Source: a virus | Virus record (IMG/VR): IMGVR_UViG_3300030419_005197 | Span: 1-27,213 of that record | Strand: one strand, 5' to 3' | Length of the DNA: 27,213 nt | Part shown: positions 6,801 to 13,983 of the stretch, in pieces | Numbering within the stretch: position 1 is the stretch's first letter | Layout of the letters: each line of letters begins with the position of its first letter | Notes under the pieces: generated by a model | Seen by the model: only the letters and a program-made list of their open reading frames with translations | Told to the model about the DNA's origin: nothing | The model's database searches: none | Program-made: the position numbers and the translations under genes

Positions 6801-9800
6801 CGCTTCGGATGGTGTCAGCATTCTTCTTGAGCAGCGCAACAAGCGATTCTCGGCCAATGGTCGCGCCTGTCTTTCCTGCTGGCCCAGACTCCGCAATGCC
6901 AGTGGCACTGTCCAAGATGGTCTTGTAGAGGTGTGCCGCAGACCTTATGTCACTGAAGTCTCCCTCTGGCGCGATGGACTCAAGGTAAGCTCTTGCTGCT
7001 GCCGGAACCTCTCTTCGGGGGGCGACTGGCTCTGGAGTGGCGACTGGCTTTGGGGCGGCAGGTTTGTCCCACGACTCGATGCGCTCCTCCCACTTACGCA
7101 CAAGCTTCTCCTTTGCAGCCATTGCCTTCTGTGCGCGAAGGAGTGCTTTTTCAGCCTTCTTCCTGCCGGTCTGTGGGCTGAAGATGTCCTTATCGAGTTC
7201 AGTCTGCCTCTTCACTTCGGCCCATGCGTCCTCTACAGCCTTCTTGCTCTTCTCCAGACCCTTCCTGTTCTTTTCAAGGTGGGCTTGGGCGCGTTTTCTG
7301 GATGCCTCCTGTTTCGCAGTCAGCGCCTTGGTGGCTTGTTTTTGCGAGGCTGGTGCTTTTAGTTCAGTAATCATATCCCCAAAGACAGTATAGGCATAAC
7401 TATCGGCATGGCCGGAACTCTTCAAAACCCTACGCACCGTCAAGAAGAGCCTCTCCTTGGCTCCCTCCAGGGTGGTCGGGGAGTCGCCGCCCACAACCTT
7501 TAGCTTCTTCCGTCCACCATCCTTTGTGCCCCACGCAAACACCGGAGTGTATGTCCCGTCATTATTCAAGACCGCATGGAGAGAGTACCCCCTATAGATG
7601 GGACTGCCATCTTTACGCTTCCCTCTTGTGGGAATGGCGGGTATCAGCATTGTCTCTGTCGTCGTTCCAGAGGGAAGGCCAATCTGGTTATGTTCCCCCT
7701 GTTTACTGCGAACCCAGGGAACGAGGTCGTCAAAATCCACAACGCGCTTGGGTGGGGTTTGTTTTTGCGAGGCGGGCACCCCCTCCTTGGGGCCAACATA
7801 TATTGCCGACCCCTCTGATGGATACCTTTTTGCCAGAGAGTCCAATACGCTCTGCCCTGCGCCAGTAACGCTCCCCTCACCAACAAACCCCTCGTGGGGG
7901 CTGATCATATAAAAGCCATCTGGGTGCTTTTTCCGCATAGAGTCAATGGCCTGCTCAAACAGTTCAACCCCGACACCCCTCCCCCTTAGCGGATAGTCGA
8001 TCTCCGTCGTCCAAAATTGCTCAACAGGCGCATCCCCGAACCTGTCGTATAGAGACTGTAGTATCTGCGGCTCCCTCGACTTTGATATCAACTCCGACAT
8101 GTTACCAAGCGGCCTGTCCATCTGGTGCCGTATCTTTAGGTGGCCGCGCTGATTCCCTGCGGAGTCCACAATAAACACACCATTCCAAGAGTTTGGCTGA
8201 AACATATGGCGAAACGACAGCCCCTCCTCTTTGGCGTACTTCGCCCCCTTTGTGTCTCGCGCAGGCGCTACCGTAAACTCATCCGAAAACTCGACCAGCC
8301 GTCGAGGAGCAGGTGGCTTTTGCGGGGCGGGTGCTTTTGGTGGGGCGACTGGCTTTGGCGGGGCCGGAACATCTGGAATATTGTTGGCAACAGCGTCAAC
8401 GACAATCCTGTTTATATACGCGAGGTTAGCGTCTATGTCTTCGCGAGGAAGTCCGATCTTCTCAAAGAACATGCCAAGCTCTTGAAGCGCGTCGGCATCC
8501 TTTGGGGTTGGGAGCACTGATTCAGCCTCCCTGGCCCAGATGGCCAGATTATCCACTCCCTCTTCTATAGCCTTCGCTATATCAACGACAGGCAAGTTCG
8601 TTCGCTTGTCGTACATAACGTATGCGCTCTGCCCAAAGTAGGCTAGGCGCTCTGCGTCGAAGTCGCTAATTGGCCTGCCGTGCTGCTCTGCCGCAACCTT
8701 CTTTATCTCTTCAGTCACATAAGCAAGCGTGCCTGGATTTGCGATGGAGTCCCTTTGATTCCTTGTTGAGTCAAAGCTTTTGTGTGGCTTCATCTCCTCT
8801 TGAAAGGAAATTAGGAACCTTCCGGCGGAGGTGTGGGTGTCCCACATAATCGGCTTCAAGAACTCAGGCGTGTTGTAGAACACCTTGTGCGCCCACGGCT
8901 GTAGAACCAAAGGCTCCTTCTTGGCAAGCTTGCCTTTGGACAACTCCCTGACCCTTCTCGTGAGTCTTGGTGGGGTTTCGTAATACATCTTCTCGCCAAA
9001 GATCGACGGTTCAATCCATGTGCCTGGATCGCTCTCCTTCTTCACCTGCTCCAGGCCAGCCTTTGCCGCAGCCTTGCTGGATTTGTAGGCCCTTCCAACG
9101 GGGTTGGCGGCGCTGTTCTGCTGCCACGCCTCCTTCCAGCCCTGAATGGCCTTTGACGGCGCATCTCCCAGCGGAGACACCTTGCCGACCTTCACCTTGA
9201 CGGGCACCCTTGTCCCCCTCACCTTCATTCCGCCCTTTAGGGCCATCCATGGTCCTGCGAGAGACTCAATTGGATAGAGCCAGAACGTCTCGGTCGCAGC
9301 ATCCATCTTGGCTTCCATGTCGCCGGGAGTGTGAATGGCGGCGGCAACCGGCAAGCTCATGGACTCAAGAAGCATTGCCGCCCCCTCTTCCGCCCGATTG
9401 AAGAGACGAGAGACGTGCATTGCTGTGGAGAGATTCCCCGAGGTAAGGCCCTTCTTGATGGCGTTGTTGGACATCTCCCCTTTGGCTGCCGACTCGTCAG
9501 ACCACGCGCCATACTTCATCCTGGCGGCAACGTGTCCAGCAGCAAGACCAAGTTCGCGAGCCTGGATCATGCTCAGGGTTAGCGGCATCAGGAATATAGA
9601 CCCATAGATTCCCGCAGCGCCCGACAGCACGTTTAGCGGAGTCTGGAGAAGCGCGTTCTCAAGCCACACATTGGCATTGCCGGGGAGTTCCTCGTCTGAG
9701 ACGGACCTGCCGACAGCGCGACTGATATCCCGAAGTCTCCGTGCCCTTTCGGCACCAACACCATGCTCTACAGGTTGACTCACATCAAAGAAGTCGGTTC

Positions 9801-10320
9801 CTGTAATCTCATTTATCCACTCCTCGAAGCGGCGTCCTTGCTCACCAACCCTTGACGGCGGTCCGCGAATAATCTCGCCGCCAAAGACATACTGTCCCAG
9901 TGCCTGTGCCGGTCCCGCAGCGCCCTCCATAAGCCCTGTTGCGGGTGCTTGGGTTTGGACTTCAGACAGCGGGACGCCCTCTGGAACCGCCGCAGGGGCA
10001 ACGCCAGCCAGGTCTGGTCTTGACTGAAACCTCTCCGACAGGGGCCTCGTCTCCGGCCCCCCCGCCATCCCAAGCCTAACCTGCTCCTCCACGGTCATTT
10101 CTCTTGGGGATGTGGGTCGATGTCTAAGCCAGGGGGTTGCTTGGGCAGGAACCGCAGACCATCCTTCTGGCCTCATTATCTCTTGCAGCGACGGCCCCTC
10201 AGCATCAAATGCGCCCATGATGGACTGGTACTCATTTGCGGGTATCTGCACAGACCCAGACGGTCCCTGCTCGTCCGCATCAAATGCGGCCATGATCTCA
10301 CTATAAGAGGGGTCTGCCAT
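3829..10320 (-). CDS. Giant 2163-residue polyvalent-type virion/ejection protein with internal GNAT-like domain
   Basis: This very long protein comes last in the run of putative ejection proteins. Residues 6-15 and 31-40 repeat a Y-x-x-I-M-x-A-F-D-A motif. Residues about 220-260 include a hydrophobic, possibly membrane-active stretch. Pro/Ala/Lys linkers near residues 650-674, 847-855 and 988-995 separate modules. Residues about 675-845 look like a GNAT acetyltransferase: EIDYPLRGRGVGVELFEQ at about 772-789 holds the acetyl-CoA motif R779-x-x-G782-x-G784 after a beta strand. Residues about 855-985 are an unrecognised module. Residues about 1000-1082 are a basic coiled coil. The C-terminal half is helical; its part near 1500-1800 (with LPGYQIRNALGD and PPFATYGVKQ) recalls the LPD38-type regions of phage polyvalent proteins. 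Delivery into the host with the genome is inferred from that resemblance and from gene order. The stop precedes the AT-hook gene by six bases. Confidence 0.82.
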   Translation of the reverse strand: MADPSYSEIMAAFDADEQGPSGSVQIPANEYQSIMGAFDAEGPSLQEIMRPEGWSAVPAQATPWLRHRPTSPREMTVEEQVRLGMAGGPETRPLSERFQSRPDLAGVAPAAVPEGVPLSEVQTQAPATGLMEGAAGPAQALGQYVFGGEIIRGPPSRVGEQGRRFEEWINEITGTDFFDVSQPVEHGVGAERARRLRDISRAVGRSVSDEELPGNANVWLENALLQTPLNVLSGAAGIYGSIFLMPLTLSMIQARELGLAAGHVAARMKYGAWSDESAAKGEMSNNAIKKGLTSGNLSTAMHVSRLFNRAEEGAAMLLESMSLPVAAAIHTPGDMEAKMDAATETFWLYPIESLAGPWMALKGGMKVRGTRVPVKVKVGKVSPLGDAPSKAIQGWKEAWQQNSAANPVGRAYKSSKAAAKAGLEQVKKESDPGTWIEPSIFGEKMYYETPPRLTRRVRELSKGKLAKKEPLVLQPWAHKVFYNTPEFLKPIMWDTHTSAGRFLISFQEEMKPHKSFDSTRNQRDSIANPGTLAYVTEEIKKVAAEQHGRPISDFDAERLAYFGQSAYVMYDKRTNLPVVDIAKAIEEGVDNLAIWAREAESVLPTPKDADALQELGMFFEKIGLPREDIDANLAYINRIVVDAVANNIPDVPAPPKPVAPPKAPAPQKPPAPRRLVEFSDEFTVAPARDTKGAKYAKEEGLSFRHMFQPNSWNGVFIVDSAGNQRGHLKIRHQMDRPLGNMSELISKSREPQILQSLYDRFGDAPVEQFWTTEIDYPLRGRGVGVELFEQAIDSMRKKHPDGFYMISPHEGFVGEGSVTGAGQSVLDSLAKRYPSEGSAIYVGPKEGVPASQKQTPPKRVVDFDDLVPWVRSKQGEHNQIGLPSGTTTETMLIPAIPTRGKRKDGSPIYRGYSLHAVLNNDGTYTPVFAWGTKDGGRKKLKVVGGDSPTTLEGAKERLFLTVRRVLKSSGHADSYAYTVFGDMITELKAPASQKQATKALTAKQEASRKRAQAHLEKNRKGLEKSKKAVEDAWAEVKRQTELDKDIFSPQTGRKKAEKALLRAQKAMAAKEKLVRKWEERIESWDKPAAPKPVATPEPVAPRREVPAAARAYLESIAPEGDFSDIRSAAHLYKTILDSATGIAESGPAGKTGATIGRESLVALLKKNADTIRSEGAWMEYIMTRNTDGTTYKWIPGGGGGRAATAFAGIAGKMRAQKKSMYDIPVGESGALVTVQMEPTFGKIVKKISDRYSNTPEQRAQKEALFIELLRTDPSLRLSVDKDTPLLIRTIAREMTDPKSRLRPYYDITAAQQEALIEILGIAPETIFKRLNTYTTRAWNDATEAYRNLQIDREKDIFGTPMRKTPQRHKRVLSDVDAQIRLYNMHVDDPTGFISEQAVVNSITFTDAIIANLDMYSQLHDQLQANGMLFDKKRAGYTEVPGIKDVTPEGKAHSGNPYNFVYGKLAGKWVPDEMATSLRLARDSFSQTPQFLTTFKILHTMYNLPGYQIRNALGDSLNIANRSGLMPWDRRWMSLSRQAEKEAAAWMRDGEKSTDVDFLLRGAFVDERGAGASAITGDMPVAHQLAAMNADHIMPKVIDGNDFRAPALEKKANKIMALYQFGQMVTPRWVRKHLKKGLADRYLRLREAFVGGVGDIEPGVMSGPKAIWARGSRVLRQINQELADTSIARWTIQQETQRRIFAYKIGKQVLGLSDVEALQWARDTLHDYGARHKWLRYIQDMNSHRLGVITSLAIPPFATYGVKQSAFTLRNAFNNPKALTSWMILHAMNAYDEQLREDIDKNIAGKPMSGKTQAFMDFGARFNIAAMNTWGATHFVLNSGPDLGNTLQDTGLSSPFVRAIEGMVGGASGRGGKQIHLTRTLNLRDIGNTSNFLMDFQSGSSLERKLARMSPFVDMAISAWDGLRNGTFRSQASGDTVISGEPKLSAYAYRAAQQLTHIFTPVRSWEKSGPMSLLFGENRDSLEAASQGHVYTVKRKQYPVDPVAALSKGLFPGLGITAISQFHAWRQIKSAAKAKEFEYKAGYRRDISQLNPLNESDKLVRSRVRLMLGYRLRHNLLRMQYMLGNKTRAEYRELYKGLSKAWLRDERRLKKQGSVVVGELGTPESNMSIRSLLDAVSEVFQGGGASDTLSEQVATTEDIMGALE
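7336..7350. repeat. Linker repeat copy in giant gene (copy 1)
   Basis: A 15-base stretch identical to 7759-7773 encodes the core of an Ala/Val-Pro-Ala-Ser-Gln-Lys-Gln linker at the start of the coiled-coil module. A diverged third relative (Ala-Pro-Ala-Pro-Gln-Lys-Pro) lies near 8314-8340, before the GNAT-like domain. Confidence 0.7.
7759..7773. repeat. Linker repeat copy in giant gene (copy 2)
   Basis: This is the second copy of the 15-base linker sequence, at the junction between the GNAT-like domain and the following unrecognised module. Like the linker before the GNAT-like domain, it is followed in the protein by a strand of the type Arg-(Leu/Val)-Val-(Glu/Asp)-Phe-acidic. Confidence 0.7.
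10202..10221. repeat. Direct repeat in 5' end of giant gene (copy B)
   Basis: GCATCAAATGCGCCCATGAT differs by one base from the copy 75 bases to the right at 10277-10296. It encodes the second Ile-Met-x-Ala-Phe-Asp-Ala motif (residues 34-40) of the giant protein. Confidence 0.8.
10277..10296. repeat. Direct repeat in 5' end of giant gene (copy A)
   Basis: GCATCAAATGCGGCCATGAT encodes the first Ile-Met-x-Ala-Phe-Asp-Ala motif (residues 9-15). Near-identity at the DNA level points to a recent duplication of an approximately 25-codon unit. Confidence 0.8.
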
Positions 10321-10323
10321 TTA

Positions 10324-11400
10324 CTACCGACCTGGAGACAGGGGCTGCCCCATTTCATTGAAAAGCCTGTTGTCTGGACTTAGGTAGAACGTCTGACCCC
10401 TCACCACCTTCATCCTCGATCCGGCTGGAATTCCGGCTGGAATTTGCGGCGCTTGGCTCGCCTGACCCGCCCCACTCACCATGTCCCAATACGGAGTTCT
10501 GGGTGGTGCGGATTGGGTTTGGACTGGTGCGCTGGTTGGCCGCACCGACCTCGCTCTCAGTTCCTCTTGGATGTTATCATAGTTGGTCTGCAACCTTTCG
10601 ATCTCATCCTTATGTGCGCCCTCGGCCTGACCCGCAATAGCGTAGGGTGCCGACTCACCCTTTGCCGACGAGAGCTTGGCCGTAGCCAACAGCCTCCCCG
10701 CATGCTCCGCTTGCCGCCGAAGGTCCTTCAAGTCTTGGGCCCGAAGGTCAGCGGGGTCTGTTGGCTTAAACCGACTTCCGGGCGCATCGATGCCAGCGGC
10801 AATGCCCTGGAGCAACGGGGTCCATCCAGGGGGAATCTGGCCGGCAGCCTCCATCCGCGCAACCTCTTGGATGTTCGACCTCAAAACCGCCTTCCGTCCC
10901 GCAATCGCCCTGGGAATGCTCTCCGGGGTGGCTACAAGCTTTTTGGATTCGTCTAACAACTTAAGGAGTCGCTTTTGGCTCCTCGTTGATGCGCCCCTTG
11001 CCCCAGACCTCTTCAGCCGGCGACGAAGCTTGTACTCCCGCTCCATAAGGCTTCGCTTTTCCTGCCTAGCCTTCTCTGCTTCTTCGGCACGAAACGCCAT
11101 CTCCTGCTCTCGCGCTCGATTAGCCTCTATATAGCGGCGTCTCTCTGCATCTCTCTTAGCGAGAGCGGCCCTGTCAGCCTGCTGCATTGCCCATAAATTT
11201 GAAAGTGCAGCGGGAATAGCATCAACAACACCCTCCCGCATTCTTATGGCAGACGCCTGCTCCATCTGCTGCCTTCTAAGCTGATCTTGAAGCGCGGCCT
11301 GATCTTGCGTATACATCGCGCGCTGTTGAAGGGCTTGGTTTTGGAGCGCAGCCTGTCGCTGTGCCTGCACCAACCATGCGGGAGTGATAATTTCGGCCAT
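10324..11400 (-). CDS. Coiled-coil internal virion protein, probable ejection protein
   Basis: This 358-residue protein is dominated by helix. Residues about 7-60 are Gln/Ala-rich (AQRQAALQNQALQQRA), about 70-155 are a very basic and acidic coiled coil with many Arg, Lys and Glu, and about 230-280 form another helical stretch. The last 80 residues are Pro/Gln/Ser-rich and probably flexible. The ATG at 11400 is chosen because GAGGT lies four bases upstream and the preceding gene ends seven bases before it. An in-frame longer reading to 11604 would overlap that gene by almost 200 bp. Position between two other large proteins downstream of the tail genes matches the three-protein ejection sets of podoviruses (for example T7 gp14-15-16). 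The role is inferred from position and composition only. Confidence 0.72.
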   Translation of the reverse strand: MAEIITPAWLVQAQRQAALQNQALQQRAMYTQDQAALQDQLRRQQMEQASAIRMREGVVDAIPAALSNLWAMQQADRAALAKRDAERRRYIEANRAREQEMAFRAEEAEKARQEKRSLMEREYKLRRRLKRSGARGASTRSQKRLLKLLDESKKLVATPESIPRAIAGRKAVLRSNIQEVARMEAAGQIPPGWTPLLQGIAAGIDAPGSRFKPTDPADLRAQDLKDLRRQAEHAGRLLATAKLSSAKGESAPYAIAGQAEGAHKDEIERLQTNYDNIQEELRARSVRPTSAPVQTQSAPPRTPYWDMVSGAGQASQAPQIPAGIPAGSRMKVVRGQTFYLSPDNRLFNEMGQPLSPGR

Positions 11401-11407
11401 CGTTACC

Positions 11408-13390
11408 TCAATCCCCTTCTGAGTCTGGGAAGTATTCGTTGAACTTCTTCTTCTGCTCTTTAGTCGCCTTCTTAAGGAACCAAGTCTTGAACTCTTCAAA
11501 GCCAGGAGCGCCACCAGGCCAGTACTCCTCATCATCAAGGATGCCCTTGAACCACTCAAGCTGGTCGGAGTCCATCGACCCAAGCGCATCAAGTGTTCCC
11601 TCAATTATGTCATTGACAGCAGTGTATTTTCCCGACTTAACCTGGCCACCAAGAACACTCAAGAACCCCGACTTGCCCTCTATGTTGAACAGCTTCGCCC
11701 ACGTCTCACGGTCTCTCACGTGCTCCTTCCACGCCTCCTTATCATCTGCGCTCCAGTTGGCCTTGTCGTCTATATCTGGAACGTAGTACCCCTCTCCCTT
11801 TCCTTTGATCTTAGACAACTTCTTCACTTGCTCTGCGGTGAGCGGCTCTCCAGTCAAGATTGAGTTGGTGAATAGTTCGATTGTCTCTGGGGTTGGCTTG
11901 AGGTTCCACATCGCGGCCATCTTCATCGCTTGATCGAGAACCATGGCGTTGTGATTCTTGTCAAACTTATATTTGCTCAACTCATTCAGTTCGTCCGCCC
12001 TATCACTCATGCCATTCTCTCGCATAATGTTAGAGAGGATTCCTGCCTGAATTTGCTTGCCCTGAAGCTCGGCAAGGCCAACCTTATACTGAGCCTCTGT
12101 CATCAAGTTGACCGCATCCATTGATTGCTGAAGGAGAAGCGGGGAGCCCCCTGCCATCAACGCGCCGCCCGCTGCTGAAAGCTGGTTGAACAGGTGGTCC
12201 TGCTGCTTTTGAACCTGTTTCTTGTACTGATTAAGGATGCCCTTTGATATCACCCCTCCTGGCCCAAACAGCTTGGATATCTCGTCGTTGAGTGCCGCTA
12301 GCTGGTCGACTGCGGTCGGGTCTTTGATGTCAACTTCAGGCCATAGGTCGAAATTGGGGACATATCCCGCCGCCTCTACTTCCTCCTGCGTTCCGACATG
12401 CCCGAAGCCGCGATCTTCTGGCCCCTTCCCATAGCCCTTGGACAGAACCTCTTCCTGCGTTCCGACATGCCCGAAGCCACGGCCCCTTGGGCCTGGAGTA
12501 AGCGGCTGCTGAGTTGCTGGGTCCACCTGACCCTCTCCGGCGGATGGCGGGGCAGCGCCCTCTTCAATTGGTGGTGTAGGGATGAACTCGTCTGGTGGCG
12601 CTGGTGCCGGGACTTCCCTATCTCCCTCTCTCTGAAATACACCCCTCCCCTCGAACGGCAGTGGGGGTGGCGCTCCCTGCGGGAACATGCCGCTAAACAT
12701 GACCGCATCCTGTCCAACTGGGACAATTTCAGGCTGAATTGGGGCGACCGGCGCGACTCTTGGCGCAAGGCCCCTATCCATCTGGCGTGCCGCCGCAATC
12801 TGTTGGCGCTGGGCTTGTGGCATGGCGCTGGCGACAGCGCCCAACTCCATCCCAGGCATTGGCGTTGGGGTAGAGCCAGCCCTTCCCATGCCTGTTCTTG
12901 GGTCAAACGCCTGTGGCGCAGACACTTGGCCAGAGAATCCCGGCATAGCCTGTGCGCCAAGCAGGGACATGTCTCCATCTCTCGCTGCGCGCATCTGTGC
13001 GATTGGCATTGCCGCCGCGTCGGACCTTCCGCCAATTGGCATCTGCTGTGTTCCCAGGTGTCTCTCAAGGTTCTGTAGGCGCTGGTCGACCCCGACAGAT
13101 CCCTGCTCAAGGGAGTTCGCCCTTAAAAAAGACGCTACAGCAGGAGAGATCTCCTTCTGCCTAACGCGAAATTGCGAGCCCTGTGCGGCAGGCGTGCCCT
13201 GAAGTACGGGCTGGTGGTACGGGATGGACTGGTTAGTTGGTGCGCGAGACTGCTTGTGCTCAAACGGCATCTGCTGGCGCTGGGGCGGAAGGCCCGCGCG
13301 TCCGGCACTTTGCCCCATCTCGCCAGACGTTGGGAAGCCATAGTCGTTGGCAACCGCATTTGAAAATCCAGGGTCATATTGTCGCGCCAT
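11408..13390 (-). CDS. Large internal virion protein, probable ejection protein, with internal duplication
   Basis: The protein has 660 residues in two halves. Residues 1 to about 340 are low-complexity, rich in Pro, Gln, Met, Ala and Gly, and probably disordered. Residues about 350-660 are mainly helical with charged segments (GVISKGILNQYKKQVQKQQD) and a Gly/Ala patch (LSAAGGALMAGGSPLL). Between the halves a 23-residue unit is duplicated: RGFGHVGTQEEV occurs twice. The ATG is preceded by AGG at a suitable distance, and the upstream gene ends nine bases away. No enzymatic motif is seen. Gene order after the tail genes and before two other large virion proteins suggests an ejection protein. 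A scaffold or linker role in the tail cannot be excluded. Confidence 0.7.
   Translation of the reverse strand: MARQYDPGFSNAVANDYGFPTSGEMGQSAGRAGLPPQRQQMPFEHKQSRAPTNQSIPYHQPVLQGTPAAQGSQFRVRQKEISPAVASFLRANSLEQGSVGVDQRLQNLERHLGTQQMPIGGRSDAAAMPIAQMRAARDGDMSLLGAQAMPGFSGQVSAPQAFDPRTGMGRAGSTPTPMPGMELGAVASAMPQAQRQQIAAARQMDRGLAPRVAPVAPIQPEIVPVGQDAVMFSGMFPQGAPPPLPFEGRGVFQREGDREVPAPAPPDEFIPTPPIEEGAAPPSAGEGQVDPATQQPLTPGPRGRGFGHVGTQEEVLSKGYGKGPEDRGFGHVGTQEEVEAAGYVPNFDLWPEVDIKDPTAVDQLAALNDEISKLFGPGGVISKGILNQYKKQVQKQQDHLFNQLSAAGGALMAGGSPLLLQQSMDAVNLMTEAQYKVGLAELQGKQIQAGILSNIMRENGMSDRADELNELSKYKFDKNHNAMVLDQAMKMAAMWNLKPTPETIELFTNSILTGEPLTAEQVKKLSKIKGKGEGYYVPDIDDKANWSADDKEAWKEHVRDRETWAKLFNIEGKSGFLSVLGGQVKSGKYTAVNDIIEGTLDALGSMDSDQLEWFKGILDDEEYWPGGAPGFEEFKTWFLKKATKEQKKKFNEYFPDSEGD
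12385..12409. repeat. 25-bp direct repeat, copy 1 (69-bp unit)
   Basis: This 25-base stretch is identical to 12454-12478. The two are 69 bases apart, an exact multiple of three, so the duplication preserves the frame and yields the repeated Gly-Phe-Gly-His-Val-Gly-Thr-Gln-Glu-Glu segment of the 660-residue protein. Confidence 0.85.
12454..12478. repeat. 25-bp direct repeat, copy 2 (69-bp unit)
   Basis: This second copy of the 25-base identical stretch encodes the first protein-level occurrence of the repeated motif. The sequence between the copies has diverged more, which places selection or recency on the motif itself. Confidence 0.85.
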
Positions 13391-13399
13391 CTTATAAAC

Positions 13400-13978
13400 C
13401 TATGGTTGAATCATTGTTGCCAGACCAACAGTGACGGTTGCGTGCTCGATCGTTCTTGTGCCACCAGCCGTATTCTGAATTTTCAGCCGAATAAATTCCC
13501 CCGAAGAGATCTCCGTACTGCTTGGTGTGACCTGCTTGTAGTATGCAAAGTCGTTGGCGGCGTCACTTGGAAGCTCCGTGCCCTGGCTGGTGTTATCAAA
13601 TGTCACCGAACACCCAGACACGGTTGAGTAGGTGCCACCAACACTAGACGACTTCTCAAGGGTTAGCGTGTAGCTATCGCCGCCGGCAAGGTCCCCATTA
13701 AGTGTAATTACAAAGTCCACCATGTACACCTTGGACGAGTTGCCGGAAACAGACCCAGCACCAAGCATCACCTTTCGATACCCAACATATCTCGTTGAGT
13801 TAACCGCAATTGTGCCGCTTGTGCTGAACGCAGACTCGACCCTGCACTTATACGCCTCAAGGTTGTCGATTGGGATCGCGCCAAGAAAGTCCTGAATGTT
13901 TTTCAGGGCAGTTCTAATGGTCGACCCAAGAAGGGCGTCTCCATCATTGATAACAGGGATCTTAGGTCCACTCGCCAT
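13400..13978 (-). CDS. Beta-rich fibre-like or head/tail surface protein, hypothetical
   Basis: The protein has 192 residues. An N-terminal stretch of about 45 residues (PVINDGDALLGSTIRTALKN and IQDFLGAIPIDNLEAYK) is probably helical and could attach to the virion. The remaining approximately 145 residues are Ser/Thr/Gly/Val-rich beta strands with YVGYRKVMLGAGSVSG and TVTVGLA patterns, like a beta-sandwich knob. GAGGT eight bases before the ATG supports the start, and the upstream gene ends five bases away. An anchor-then-sandwich plan downstream of a beta-helix protein suggests a receptor-binding or decoration protein. No family is recognised. Confidence 0.65.
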   Translation of the reverse strand: MASGPKIPVINDGDALLGSTIRTALKNIQDFLGAIPIDNLEAYKCRVESAFSTSGTIAVNSTRYVGYRKVMLGAGSVSGNSSKVYMVDFVITLNGDLAGGDSYTLTLEKSSSVGGTYSTVSGCSVTFDNTSQGTELPSDAANDFAYYKQVTPSSTEISSGEFIRLKIQNTAGGTRTIEHATVTVGLATMIQP

Positions 13979-13983
13979 TATAT

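Noticed and set aside
12376-13110. Long ORFs on both strands (244 and 226 residues) over the 660-residue gene
   Set aside because: They are out-of-frame shadows with improbable Arg/Trp/Cys-rich composition, and lie inside a gene with a proper start and neighbours.
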